A stretch of DNA of 64,000 nucleotides, taken from NCBI GenBank assembly GCA_963855995.1, contig OY979718.1:38253059-38317058 (forward strand), read 5' to 3'. This stretch comes from Muricea muricata. Lineage: Eukaryota > Cnidaria > Anthozoa > Malacalcyonacea > Plexauridae. This document shows, piece after piece, positions 22,611-34,348 of this stretch. The notes under the pieces are model-generated. The model was not told the origin of the DNA, ran no database searches, and saw only the letters and a program-made list of their open reading frames with translations. Position numbers and translations under genes: made by a program. Position 1 is the first letter of the stretch, and every line of letters begins with the position of its first letter.

Positions 22611-23763
22611 ATGGCTCAAAATATAGACCAACTTGAGAACTTACAACTACGGCTCGAGTCGGAAAGTTGTGGATTGTCGGTGGAAGCACTTAGTAAATTT
22701 GCCCAACATGTAGAGGTGAATGTGGAGGGGCTCGGAAAAATTCAAATCTCAAAAAAGGTCAGAGAGAAAATTGAATCTAAGCTCGAAGTGTCAGAGGACA
22801 AAAAGGCTTTACTCGAGGGCTATTTTGACCTGGTGAACCCCGAACCACCGCCACTTGAGGTAGAGGAGAATGAAGTTGCTACGAGTAGTGAGACCAATAA
22901 TGAAGCACAGGTAAAAAAGTCGGACACTGAACCAGCATCGAAAGATCCTGCAAGTAAGATAAATGTTGACTTAGCTAGAGCATTAAAACGGGACTTTGAA
23001 ATCTTTGGGGTTGTTGGTGGAGACAGACAGACAGAAGGATTGTTTCTCTTTTGTCAGTCTTTCCCGACAAATAGATGCTGGTGTTAAGGCAGGCTACCGT
23101 GAGTCTGAAATTGTTGAAGCCGTTATCCGAGCTGTCACTCCAAGTCAAAAACTTCGGTCATATCTCGAAATGGTTCGATTAAAGCAAGTTCTGAGAGCCC
23201 ATTTTAAAGAAAAGACTGGAACTGAGTTATACCAAGAGCTAACCAGTCTATGTCACAGCCCAAAAGAGTCAGCTCAAGATTTTCTGATGAGGGCGATGAA
23301 TCTTCGTGAACAGGTTATATTTGCCTCACAGAAAGAGGACAGTGTTGTCAAATATGACAAGTATCAGGTGCAGTCATTATTTGTACATGTTGCGGAGACA
23401 GGAATTCAACAGGAATCTGTCCGACCCAAGCTGCGACCTTATTTGGAAAAGCCTGGTATCACTGATGAGGAATTGATGGAACGAGTTAATGTTGCAGTGT
23501 CTGCCGAAATGGAACGACATAACAAGTTGGCAAGTGGAGCTAAGAAAAGTGCTCAAGTTACCCAAATTGGTAGTCATATAGACGTTAGTGAGCAAGATTG
23601 TAGTGGGGATACACCACTGGGAAAGAAAAAGGACTCTAAGTCAAAGAAAAACTTGAATGAAACCTTGAAATCTGTACAGGCTGACTTGGCATCTCTGAAA
23701 GAAGCATTCCAAAAGTCCCAGAGTAATCAAAGTGATACAGCTAAGAATCATTGGCAGAACTAA
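22611..23763 (+). pseudogene. Gypsy gag with one frameshift
   Basis: The first frame (likely start MAQNIDQLENL at 22611; an in-frame ATG lies at 22593) is acidic and runs to 23087. A shift near 23045-23060 passes to a second frame ending at 23763. That frame has the helical capsid core (VEAVIRAVTPSQKLRSYLEM, HFKEKTGTELYQELTSLCHS, QDFLMRAMNLREQV) and a lysine-rich tail. No zinc knuckle is seen before the deletion junction at the stop. Typical animal gypsy gag without the shift would be a single frame. Confidence 0.75.
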
Positions 23764-24468
23764 ATACACGAAGTCGTCGAGTGTAAAGGTGAAATGCCAG
23801 TATACGAGGTAAGACCTGAAGTCCAAGGCACAACGAAGTCGAAAGTCCGGCATAGAAATCAGCTTCTACCCTGTGACTTCCTCTCACCAGAATTAAAAAC
23901 TCAACCGATGTCGAGTAAACAAGCGAGTGAAAGACAACGGTCACAAGACAAGTCCGACGTTCGGAGTAAGGTGGAAACATCGGGTGATGAGAATGCTCAT
24001 TACGTGGAAAGTGACGAGGGCGAAACATACGGATTAACGCCGGAAGAATTGTCCGTCACCATTCCCAAAGCGAATGTACCTAATCAAGGTGAACACATCG
24101 AAGCGGCAACATTAGTCAATTTCCATCCAGCAACTGAAGAAGTGTTTGAAGCTGGACATGATGAAGCGGGTAATGTCAACAATCAAGTTACGGATGACGT
24201 GGCAGTTGACGCACCTGAAAGTGGAGCATTTGAGACAAATGTTGAAGAAGTTGATGGACATGAAGGGAGTGATGGTGCTAACAATCAAGTTACGGATGAC
24301 TCGGTAGTCGAAGTATCTGAAACTGGAGTATACGAGAACGAGACAAACGCGGAAAATAACGAAGCGGCCGAGGGATACGTACGGCAGCGCCCAGTTCGGA
24401 ACAGACGACCACCAAATATGTTGCATTATGATTCAATGGCAATCCTACGGAATTTCCACCGTACGTGA
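23764..24468 (+). pseudogene. Gypsy integrase C-terminal tail
   Basis: Directly behind the gag stop the sequence reads IHEVVECKGEMPVYEVRPE, then KVRHRNQLLPCDF, the end of gypsy integrases. A long acidic tail has two copies of NNQVTDD and the final RRPPNMLHYDS. The jump from gag to this tail marks a deletion of about the whole pol core. The first ATG of this frame is at 23794. Whether the tail is translated is unknown. Confidence 0.75.
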
Positions 24469-24860
24469 CAAGTGTACTGGCGACTAATTCAACATTTCCC
24501 CCTCAAGAAACATTCTGGCCTCTAATCCCTCCAACTCCAGTTTTCCTACCAAACCTTTTCCCTTTCTATCCCTTTTCCTTTCCTCCAGCGTTCCCTCTGT
24601 TTTTCCATCCAGCGCATGGATATTACTGGTAGATGCTTGATGCAACACATTTGTTTTATATTTAGTTAAAAGAAGAAAAAAAATTATGACTCGTTAAAAA
24701 TGGCATGCTTAAATTGTAAACAGTGCCAGAAGTACTAGGTCTCTAATGGACGGCGCTAGGAACAGAACTTGCGAATCGTAAGACCTGATCACCCTGAAGA
24801 TACATGCAAGTTTCGGTATCATGCTAGTGAATAGGAGAAAACAGTTAAAGTTGAGGAGAG

Positions 24861-25081
24861 TGTGAAATGTAAGAACGTATTGACCGGGATATTATCCCCG
24901 GTGAAACGAGACAGCGTGTCATGTGACACCGGATATGAGATGAAAGAAGAACACGTTTTTCGTACGTTTTATGTAGCAGAAAATATTGTACGTATTTGAA
25001 CAAAATTAAACGAGTCAAAAGAATAATAGAACTATTATTTTGCGTTGTTGTATACTTATTAAAATTACAAGGGACGTAACA
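24861..25081 (+). repeat. 3' LTR of the gypsy element
   Basis: 221 bp, nearly identical to 22166-22383 apart from a few substitutions and short indels. It is followed by TTAT and the resumed LINE endonuclease frame. Confidence 0.9.
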
Positions 25082-25085
25082 TTAT

Positions 25086-27170
25086 CTTGGGAGACCTAAC
25101 CTGCACAATACAACAAGTCGTGAATGTAAACTATTAACTGATATGATGCGCGAACTAAATCTTAAACAAATCATCGCATCTCCAACTCGCATCACGGACA
25201 CTACTCAATCTTTGATTGACGTGATCTTGGTCAATTCTCTTAAAACCGTGCGTGAATGTAGCGATCTAAACTGCACTATTATGTAGTGATCATTTACCAG
25301 TGTATGTTAAGCTTAAGTTAAAACCCACCAAGCCACCACCTACCTATATTACAGTTCGTAGTTATAAGAACTATGATTCCGAGGTTTTTGCTGCTGACCT
25401 CGCGTCTAAATCAGAACGCCTTCTTTCCATCTTTTCCGTTAATTAGTGATGTAAACGAAAAACTCAGAATTTTTGATGAAGTACTTCAAACCACCCTTGA
25501 CCTTGATGCTCCTATAAAGACGAAAAAAGTTCATCGCAAACCGTCCCCCTTCGTAACACCTGAAATGAAAGAACTTATGGGAAAGAGAGATCGATTCCAT
25601 TCCATTTTCATGAAGACACGTAAACACGATGATTGGCACAATTTTAAAGTAGCTCGTAATGAAGTGAAGTCTGAAAATACTAGAGCGTATAAAGATTATG
25701 TCCACAATGAAGTTACGAAGCACAAAAACAATACTGGCTCCTTATGGAAGATTATTAAAGATACTTTCGCTTATAAGGAAAGTTAGTCGGTTGTTTATTG
25801 TAAAGATCCAAAGATAGTTGCATAAGAGTTCAACCACTTCTTTTTTTCTGTTGGGAAAAATGCTGCTATAGCAGCATCACAAATAATACCAGATAGCAAT
25901 ATTCTTAATATTCCACCCATTACAGTGCCAAATCCCAACAAACGAATCTGAGATGTTCAAATTTAGTCCCATCTCCTGTTATGAAGTCAAAAACACGATA
26001 ACGTCTATGCCCATTAAAAAGGACCCAGGCAAAGATAGAGTAAGCATGCGCATCATAAAGGATTGCCTACCAGTCATCCTGGGACCACTAACAAATATTG
26101 TTAATGCCTTAATGATGTCTACTGATTTCCCACAATCTTGGAAAGAGGCGGAAGTTATCCCGCTGATAAAAGAAGGCGACCATGAAATACCATCCAACAT
26201 CCGTCTCCTTTCCCTTCTTATAGTAACATCAAAGATTTGCGAAAAAATTGTTTTACCGCGAATTTACATCATTCTTGCCCTCAAGAAATCGTTTGACATC
26301 ACATCAAAGTGGAAATAGAGAGTTCCATTCTACGGAGACCTTGAATATACTGGTTAGTGATAATTTACTGGACGCTATGGACCAGAGATCTGCAACGGCA
26401 CTTATTTATCGGAAGCATTTGACAGTGTACATCACCCAACACCGATCAGTAAGCTATATCAAATTGGTGCATCTTCTGAAATAGTGAAGTGGATCAAAAG
26501 CTATTTGACAGGTAGAACACAATTTGTCCGAATTGGCACGGCTGTCTCGTCACCTCTCGACATCATTTACGGAGTTCCACAAAGCGTTATATTATCTCCA
26601 CTCCTGTTTAGCATCTACGTAAACGAGTTGCCACAGGTACCACGTCACAGTTGTCTAAAATCATATGTCGATGATTGCAAGATGTTCTTGTCTTTCTGTG
26701 TTGCAAAATGTTGTTCCCAACTTACTAATCCAAAGAAAACCAAGTATCTGCTTATTGGCATGCGGCAACTGTTACAAAGTCTTCCCTCAGACATAAGCCT
26801 AAATGTTTTAGGTGAAATCATTACACCGGTTCCTGCGGCTAAAGATTTAGGATTAACAATGGATTCTCATTTAACATGTGACTAACTGAAGTGGTCTCCT
26901 CTTGCATGTCGAAGCTGTCACAGATCAACAGGACCCACAAATTTTTTAGCAGTGAAACTTTATCCCTTTTAATATCAGTATTGGTAATGAACAAACTGCT
27001 ATATTGCTCCTCTATTTGGTCGAATACTTCAGCCAAAAATATCAAGAAGTTACAGTCGGTACAAAATTATGTTAAGCAAACTTTATACTTAATAATAGAG
27101 TATTATAATAGATATTTATACACTGCTTCTAATTTTAACCTTTATATTTCTAACTTGTAATAATTTAATT
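25086..27170 (+). pseudogene. Inner LINE: endonuclease remainder, linker and reverse transcriptase
   Basis: LGDLTC resumes the endonuclease, followed by LKQIIASPTRITDTTQSLID (about 25160-25225). A helical linker (FVTPEMKELMGKRDRF, VHNEVTKHKNNTGSLWKIIK) lies at 25550-25760. Reverse transcriptase begins near 25955 with KKDPGKDRVSMRIIK, then SWKEAEVIPLIKEGD, GVPQSVILSPLLFSIYVNEL and the catalytic box SYVDDCKMF (about 26660-26690). The C-terminal region ends near 27160. At least four frame changes make it inactive. Confidence 0.82.
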
Positions 27171-27262
27171 CTTGTATTAACTTCTATTAATCCATGTCAA
27201 TTTGTGTCGAAAAGCCTCTTTGAGGAACACAAAAAAAATTTGTATGATATTGTATTGTATTG

Positions 27263-28520
27263 TACTTACTCGCCCTGTAACATCTGTTTTCAGCGCATCA
27301 ATCCAATGCGCGTATGTTCCAAGTCGTTGGAAACGCGCTGACGTCATTCCTATACCCAAATTAAAGAATGTCAGCGACCTTAAGGAAGACTTACGACCGA
27401 TACCTTTGACTCAATCGTTGTCCAAGTGCTGTGAACGTTTCGTTTCTAAATGGATTTTTTCATCCATAAAAGATAAAATGACAACCGACAGTTTGGATCC
27501 TTGACTAATTCATCTTCTACCCATGCTTTGGTCACCTCAGTTCATCACCCTTTGCAAGAAACCGATGGCAACTCGGTGAGAGTTTTCGTCCTTGACTTCT
27601 CCAAAGCATTTGATCGAATTGATTACAACATCTTACTTGGCAAATTGGCTACCATGGACGTCCCTCAGATATTAGTAAATTGGGTCAGAAGTTTTTTAAC
27701 CAATAAAAAGCAACATGTTAAATTAAATGGTTTTGTCTCTCATTGGCGAGCTGTTAATGTTGGGGCCTCCCAAGGCACTGTCCTTGGCCCTATCCTGGTG
27801 ATGGTTAACGATCTTTTGAATTATTCGAAAGATAGGTGGAAATATGTGGATGACACCTCTGCCAGTGAGACTGTAACGCCTCAAACTAACAGTACGTTGC
27901 AACTTCTCGTGGACGAAGTCGTTAGTTGGACGACTCCAAATAAAATGAAACTTAACGTTTCCAAGTGCAAGGAACTAATAGTTCAATTTTCAAAGGATAA
28001 ACTACCCTTTGCACCGCTAGTCATAGAAGGGACCCCTGTCGAAGTTGTTGACTCGGTAAACATTTTGGGCCTTACAATACAAAATGATATAAACATATGC
28101 ATAATATTATTACAAAAGCAGGCAAAAGATTTTACATGTTGCGCTTCCTGAAACGTGCAAAAGCTCACCAGAATACAATGAAAATAGTGTTCATCACAAA
28201 AATTCGACCAGTGTTAGAATACGCCGTACAAGTCTGGCATTATAACATCCCTAACTATATTAGTGACGAGATCGAAAGTCTTCAAAAGCTGCCTTAAGGA
28301 TCATCTTGCCTAACCGCAGGCTACAGCTACGCTGAAGCATTGACTCAATTAGATCTTGAAACTTTACAAAACCGTCGGGAGAATCTCTCAACCAAGTTTT
28401 CCAGAACAATCTCGGTAATGCCTATTTTCAAGCTGTACCTCTCGAAGAGAGATGCGATTAATGCGAAGAAGTAACAGACATTTTAGAGATTATCGTTGTC
28501 ACACTGAACGATGTAAGAAT
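27263..28520 (+). pseudogene. Outer LINE: reverse transcriptase remainder
   Basis: It resumes with RPVTSVFSASIQ, then RWKRADVIPIPK (27330-27370), VFVLDFSKAFDRIDYNILL (about 27585-27640), GASQGTVLGPILVMVNDL and the catalytic WKYVDDTS (about 27838-27861). The C-terminal part (RFLKRAKAHQNTMK, IRPVLEYAVQVWHYNIP, YSYAEALTQLDLETL) runs on to about 28400. The 3' untranslated region continues to about 28706, where BEL sequence returns. Several frameshifts are present. Confidence 0.82.
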
Positions 28521-28707
28521 TCTTTCTTTCCTTAAAGAATTTCAAGACAATAATTTTTTACTCTTTTTAACATGTATAGTTACAAACATAATTTCTTGTC
28601 TTCTGTAATATAGTGCTCTATTTTATCGATAAACTTTATGTAAATCTTTACGCAATTTAACCTTCGGGTTACAATGTTTAGATTTTTTATAATAAATTCA
28701 TTCAAAG

Positions 28708-29180
28708 TACAGTCACAGGCATTGATTCAAAGGTTTCAACGGAGTCATTCTGATCGTGACTTTTGACTTTTTCGTACGGCTTTTGTAACCCTAATGCTTC
28801 CGCGACATCTTCATCGAGAAACGTTTCGTTTGAGGCATCATCAAGAATAGTGTTGATTTTAACTTTGTTTCCGTTGTCTCATCACTGTAAGTTGCAATGG
28901 TAAGTTGTCATGGTTCGGGTCACCATCTGCTGCCCCCTCTCGTGGCGTTTCATGAGGGCTGGCTGTCGTCATTCTTTTTTTCTACCCCTGCTTCGACATA
29001 TCTTCCCCTCGTTTAGGGTTGTATAGCAAGCTATGATGACTAAGATAGTAATCCTACATTCCTGCGACCTTTTACAATGTTTACCTCGATGATCGTTACC
29101 AAGGCAACGAAAGCACAATCGCTCTTCTTACGCGATTCGCGAACGCTCATCAACATCTGCACTGCGATACACTTAACATC
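28708..29180 (-). pseudogene. BEL protease and zinc knuckle of the second BEL element
   Basis: On minus, the zinc knuckle CFRCLGNDHRGKHC (about 29120-29075) precedes a linker with stops. Then comes protease INTILDDASNETFLDEDVAE (about 28860-28800), continuing LGLQKPYEKV and SVETFESMPVTV. DDAS takes the place of the D(T/S)G motif, as in other BEL proteins. The relic stops where the outer LINE begins. Confidence 0.75.
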
Positions 29181-29199
29181 TCCAAACTTTATGGTAGCT

Positions 29200-30458
<1,259 letters not shown>

Positions 30459-30513
30459 GTAACGATCACATCACCTATACACCGATTAAATAAGTCCAGG
30501 CAGGATCGCCAAA

Positions 30514-30724
30514 TGTAGATTAGACTATTCACTTTTTTCGATAAATACATGATATACTTTTTTGATAAATATATGAAATACTTTGATATACTTTATACTT
30601 TAACAAACGGTCAAAACATCAATGGCGCACCTTTAAAGTCCCCGCCCCCTATTTTATCAATGTCAATTTTTCAATCAGATCGTATTTAGACTATAAAAGT
30701 TATGATTAATATGAAATATTAACA
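30514..30724 (-). repeat. 5' LTR and primer-binding site of the second BEL element
   Basis: 211 bp, with a TG start on minus (TGTTAATATTTC) and an ACA end. It is followed immediately by TTTGGCGATCCTGCCTGGAC, whose TGGCGATCC part matches a tRNA 3' end. Its counterpart is 18470-18663. Confidence 0.7.
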
Positions 30725-30849
30725 TGCTTCTCAACAATAATGTCCAAACAAATTTTGCCAAAAATTAATACAATAACGTCAAAACCAACACTGTGGGAAA
30801 AAGACTTAAAATAAAGGACTATTCCATTTATTGGCTCAATTACCACACA

Positions 30850-31789
30850 AACCTTAAAATAATGTATACAACATCTAAATACATCAGAGATTTGCAAGGC
30901 GGAAAACGGATTCTTATGATGAATATTAGAGCCCAACATATAACGTTTAGTAACGCCATCAATTTAAGCATATACTATTAAACACGTAACAGCATCGACA
31001 TTTAAATAAGTATATAACAGCAGATCTCATAAACTTGGAGACTTTATCCTTATTTGGAAAAAAAGAGTTGTTGCGTGTAAAGACGCCAAAGACAAATCGA
31101 ATGTTGAGATGTGGATAAGCAGCATCGCAAAGTAGGGTGATTTGATTGCGAATTTGAAGTGAGTGTGAGCAGTGAAGGGAAGGCAGAAATGGACAATTTT
31201 CTTAGGAACTGTGTAAACAGTGGTTTGGGCTCGAAGATATTGTTGAGGAAGCGACGAACAAGACGATCGAACACGTGGGAAATTTTTTATAGCTGGAGCA
31301 GAGGTTAAAATTTGATGTAATAAACATGATACTAAAGAGCACTTGTACGTAAGAGGAAGGAAGCTGTGGAAATTAGTGAAAAGACTAGTGAAAAATTTAC
31401 CGTTTGAGCGAGATACTTCAACATCGAGAAAAAGGAAGTTTACCGTCTTTTTCATGTTCAGATGTAAAAGAGATGTTAGGATGTTGGCGGTTAAGATGGT
31501 TAAGAAAAAGAGGTACATGGTTCAAGGATTTGAAAAGAAGAAAGCAGTCATCAACGTAACGTCGATGCAGGAAAGGTTTAAAGACAGATGGACAGTTGTT
31601 AAGCCTTCTACCCATAGCCACGCTATCAATTTGTTGATAAATACGATCATTGAAAGTAAAGTGGCAGTTTTTGACAGACAGAGATAGAAGTTTGATGAAC
31701 TGTGAGCGATCAAAGCCTTCGAAGTAATTGGCAAAGATTTGATGTGAGATGATCTCAATAGTCTCATCAACGGGAATGCCACTAAACAA
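30850..31789 (-). pseudogene. Penelope-like element copy, minus strand
   Basis: From 31789 on minus: IPVDETIEIISHQ, then FIKLLSLSVKNCHFTF, YQQIDSVAMG and RRYVDDCFLLFKSLNHVP, with HPNISFT later. This is the palm end of a Penelope-type reverse transcriptase with catalytic YVDD. The normal SPLGP after VAMG is changed. A shifted frame gives FDRLVRRFLNNIFEPKPLF and the linker DKVSKFMRSAVIY. The GIY-YIG nuclease domain is missing; the copy jumps to a 3' part (GATGGCGTTACTAAACG, near 30960-30890) shared with the plus copy. Confidence 0.78.
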
Positions 31790-33260
31790 TTTCCCGTTGA
31801 TGAAACTATTGAGATCATTTTTTTACATCTGAACTTGAGAAAGACGGTAAACCTTCTTTTCTTGATGTTGAAATATCTGGCTAAAACGGTAAATTTTCTA
31901 CCTCGTATCTTTTATCGTAAACCCACTTTCACTGGTCTTTTCACTAAATTTTAACTTCTGTTCCAGCTATAAAAAATTTCACGTTCAACTTGAAGTTATT
32001 CGGAAACAGTTCAACTAGAATGGTTTCCCTTCTCACATGTTCGATCCTCTTTTTCGTCGCTCCCTTGACAATATCTTCGAACCCAAACCCACTTTAAATG
32101 TTCACACAGCTTTAAAAAAATTGTTTATTTCTGCCTTCCCTTCACTGGCTCTTAAAATTCGCAATAAAACCACCCGACTTTGCAGTGCTGCTTATCCACA
32201 TGTCAACATTCGACTTGGCTTTTGCTCGTCTACACGCATCTCTTCTTTCTTTTCTTTTAAGGATAAAGTTCCCACGTTTTTGAGATCTGGTATACTTATT
32301 TAAGTGTCGATGCTGTTCCGCGTCGTATGTGGGTCAAACCACGCGCCATTTACACACCAGAGTTCAGCACTCTTAGGAATCTCTCCTATAACAGGAAGAC
32401 CATCATACAATCCAGTCATGTCTAGTATATTCTCTCATTTAAATTCTACCGGTTAGTCTGTCAAGTTTGACAATTTCGATATTCTCTTTTCTTGGTCCGA
32501 CACATGTGAATTAATGATTCACGAAAGCCTCCTTATATCCAAGCTCAAACCCTTTCTTAAAGTGGAACTAACACCTTATATGATTTTTTGTATGTGATAT
32601 GTTTGGATCATTCTAAGAAGAAATGGAATATGTCTTTATAGTCAAAATCCTCATCTTCATCAACTTCTCACTAATAAAGATTGTGGATATGATGTCACAA
32701 GGTGAATTTTTGGAGCAAAAAAACAAAGGTAAACTTATTTGCAATTCACCTAATGACATCATATCCAGAAACTTTATCAGTAAAAAGTTGATGACGATGA
32801 AGATTTTGACTATAAAGATATATTACATTTTTTCTTAGAATGATCTAAACATATCACATACAAAAAATCATATAAGGTGTTAGTTGCACTTTAACGTGTA
32901 GGACTGCTCAATTCCGCTCAACCTTCAATAATTCGCTGTTTTGTGTCTGTTTTGTCCCCCTGTTTGTATCGTCCTGTTGTGTCATATTCTTTGCTCTCTT
33001 ATCCTTCATTATTTTTAACACTTTGTGATATGACACCATGTATATGTGAATAGATAATAACGTACTACTAACTATAGTAGCTTACTGTATATATATTCAT
33101 TAATCTGAAGATGTCTCGAGTTAAAGATGAAACGTTAGCTACAAATAAAATTTTTAAAATCTTAATAGCTAGTATACGCTTTGATGGCTTTACTAAAAAT
33201 TGTATGTTGCGCTCTAATATTTATAATAATAAATACATCAAATCTTATATTTCAGCCTAT
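31786..33260 (+). pseudogene. Penelope-like element copy, plus strand, with GIY-YIG domain
   Basis: It starts PVDETIEII head-to-head with the minus copy, lacks the central palm, and resumes at the LEKDGK region. FDPLFRRSLDNIFEPKP and SFFSFKDKVPTFLRSG follow. The GIY-YIG endonuclease part has LGISPITGRPSYNP and MIHESLLISKLKPFL (about 32370-32556). A MITE (32561-32890) then splits the last residues, which continue DCSIPLNL. The 3' region up to 33260 contains TGATGGC-TTACTAAA-like sequence found also at 30890-30962 and 44599-44670. GIY-YIG downstream of reverse transcriptase is diagnostic of Penelope-like elements. Confidence 0.8.
32561..32890. mobile_element. TTAA-flanked palindromic MITE in the Penelope-like element
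   Basis: Arms of about 150 bp begin AGTGGAACTAACACC on the left and mirror on the right. TTAA lies at 32557-32560 and 32891-32894. The interrupted protein frame reads through cleanly if one TTAA and the insert are removed. TTAA targeting is typical of piggyBac and Kolobok elements; the ends do not let me choose between them. Confidence 0.8.
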
Positions 33261-33433
33261 ATTTTCGCTCTCACTAAAATAAAAGCAATGCCAACATACA
33301 GGATCAGAGGAGGTTGGACAGATATCGCATGCCAATTTTCTACTTATCAGATTACGTTATTTTCTCAGCGCCACAATCTTGCACAAAATATTGTTGAAAA
33401 ACTGAGAAATTATATGTTATATTCCTAGGGTTT

Positions 33434-33695
33434 GTAGATACCATAGATATTAGAAAGGGGAATGGATTGGCAACGCTATTCGATACTATACACGATCTTC
33501 GGTTCAGTAATAAACCGGAAACAAACATTGCACAACTCGCTATGGTAATTATGCGCATGAACGAAATTGAGTTCATGAGCATAATTACCGTACAAGTTGG
33601 GCAATGTTTCCTTCCAGTGTGCTCAACTGAAGATAAAATATAGATAACAAAAGAGTTGCCAATCCATCCCTTTTTCTAATATCTATGGTAGATAC
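33434..33695. mobile_element. Palindromic MITE, 262 bp
   Basis: Ends GTAGATACCATAGATATTAG and its near-mirror bound nested inverted repeats. The centre (TGGTAATTATGCGCATGAAC against GTTCATGAGCATAATTACC) forms a strong hairpin. Non-coding. Confidence 0.65.
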
Positions 33696-34019
33696 CTTTG
33701 CTTCGGACATTCGGCTTTTGAGTTGTGTCAACATTTGACCTGGAGGGGGGAATGAAAATTGTGAACATTTAAATGATTTGAGCATAGCACACGTAGCTTG
33801 ACTTTAACATTTCAATGAGTGTCTCAACAAGTTTTACCAAGGTTGTAGCTAGAGGAAAATATAGTCGAATCGAAAAATAGGCATCGGGCTAAAACATGTT
33901 ATTTACTGATTTAAACCATGTGATTATTCAATTCCGTTTCTGGTGTCAATTTTCAAAAAGAAATATTTCGAATTTCCATGGTTTGTTTGATTTTACACAT
34001 TTTGGGCACACGCAAGATC

Positions 34020-34135
34020 AAACTCTTATCGGAACCCATTAAAACCTTAAAACCTTAATACTTAAGCTATTAAAACCTTTTCAAGCTATTAAAACCTTTA
34101 AACTTAAGCTATCGGAACCCATTAAAACCCCTCAC
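34020..34135. repeat. Short tandem repeats of CATTAAAACCT / CTTAAGCTATTAAAACC
   Basis: Several imperfect units (ATTAAAACCTT, TTAAGCTAT, CGGAACCCATTAAAACC) repeat over about 115 bp just left of the large transposon. Confidence 0.55.
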
Positions 34136-34342
34136 TGTTATTCGAGATATACGTCTTGGAAATTTGCCTATCATTTTTTGTGCGGAAATTTGGTATGTCT
34201 TCATATTGGGCGGATTTACCAAATTTTTTTCTATTTTAGCAATGAATTTTTTTGCTCTTTTGACCCATTCATTCGCGATTCATCGACGGCTTGGCGTACA
34301 GAGTCGGATTGACACGATATTTAATTTGAAGATATTTGAGGC

Positions 34343-34348
34343 CATTCT
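34343..34348. repeat. Target-site duplication, left copy (CATTCT)
   Basis: Identical to 47122-47127. The inverted repeat fails exactly one base outside each end, so the duplication length is six. Confidence 0.88.

Larger units (their letters stand above)
22166..25081 (+). mobile_element. Internally deleted Ty3/gypsy LTR retrotransposon
   Basis: LTRs at 22166-22383 and 24861-25081 start TGTGAAAT and end AACA. TTAT is duplicated at 22162-22165 and 25082-25085. The primer-binding site TGGCGACCCTGCCAGGAC is at about 22387, and a purine-rich tract (AAAGTTGAGGAGAG) precedes the 3' LTR. Inside are only gag and the C-terminal tail of integrase; protease, reverse transcriptase, RNase H and the integrase core are gone. 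It therefore depends on a relative for mobility. The insertion is in the endonuclease of the inner LINE, whose frame resumes after one copy of TTAT. Confidence 0.9.
20506..27262 (+). mobile_element. Inner LINE with ORF1, split by a Ty3/gypsy element
   Basis: This copy holds an ORF1-like frame (20590-21640), an endonuclease start (about 21775-22165), a gypsy insertion (22166-25085), then the rest of endonuclease, linker and reverse transcriptase to about 27160. The 3' end is marked by ATATTGTATTGTATTGTA at about 27247-27264. It lies inside the reverse transcriptase of the outer LINE. It is decayed by several frame changes. Confidence 0.8.
19397..28706 (+). mobile_element. 5'-truncated LINE (outer), split by another LINE
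   Basis: Two parts belong together: 19397-20505 (endonuclease, linker and first reverse-transcriptase motif) and about 27263-28706 (rest of reverse transcriptase and 3' region). The break falls within reverse transcriptase, between NNWVLKSET and RPVTSVFSASIQ. The element interrupts the second BEL element. The APE-type endonuclease plus reverse-transcriptase layout and motifs suggest the CR1/L2 clade group. Confidence 0.78.
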
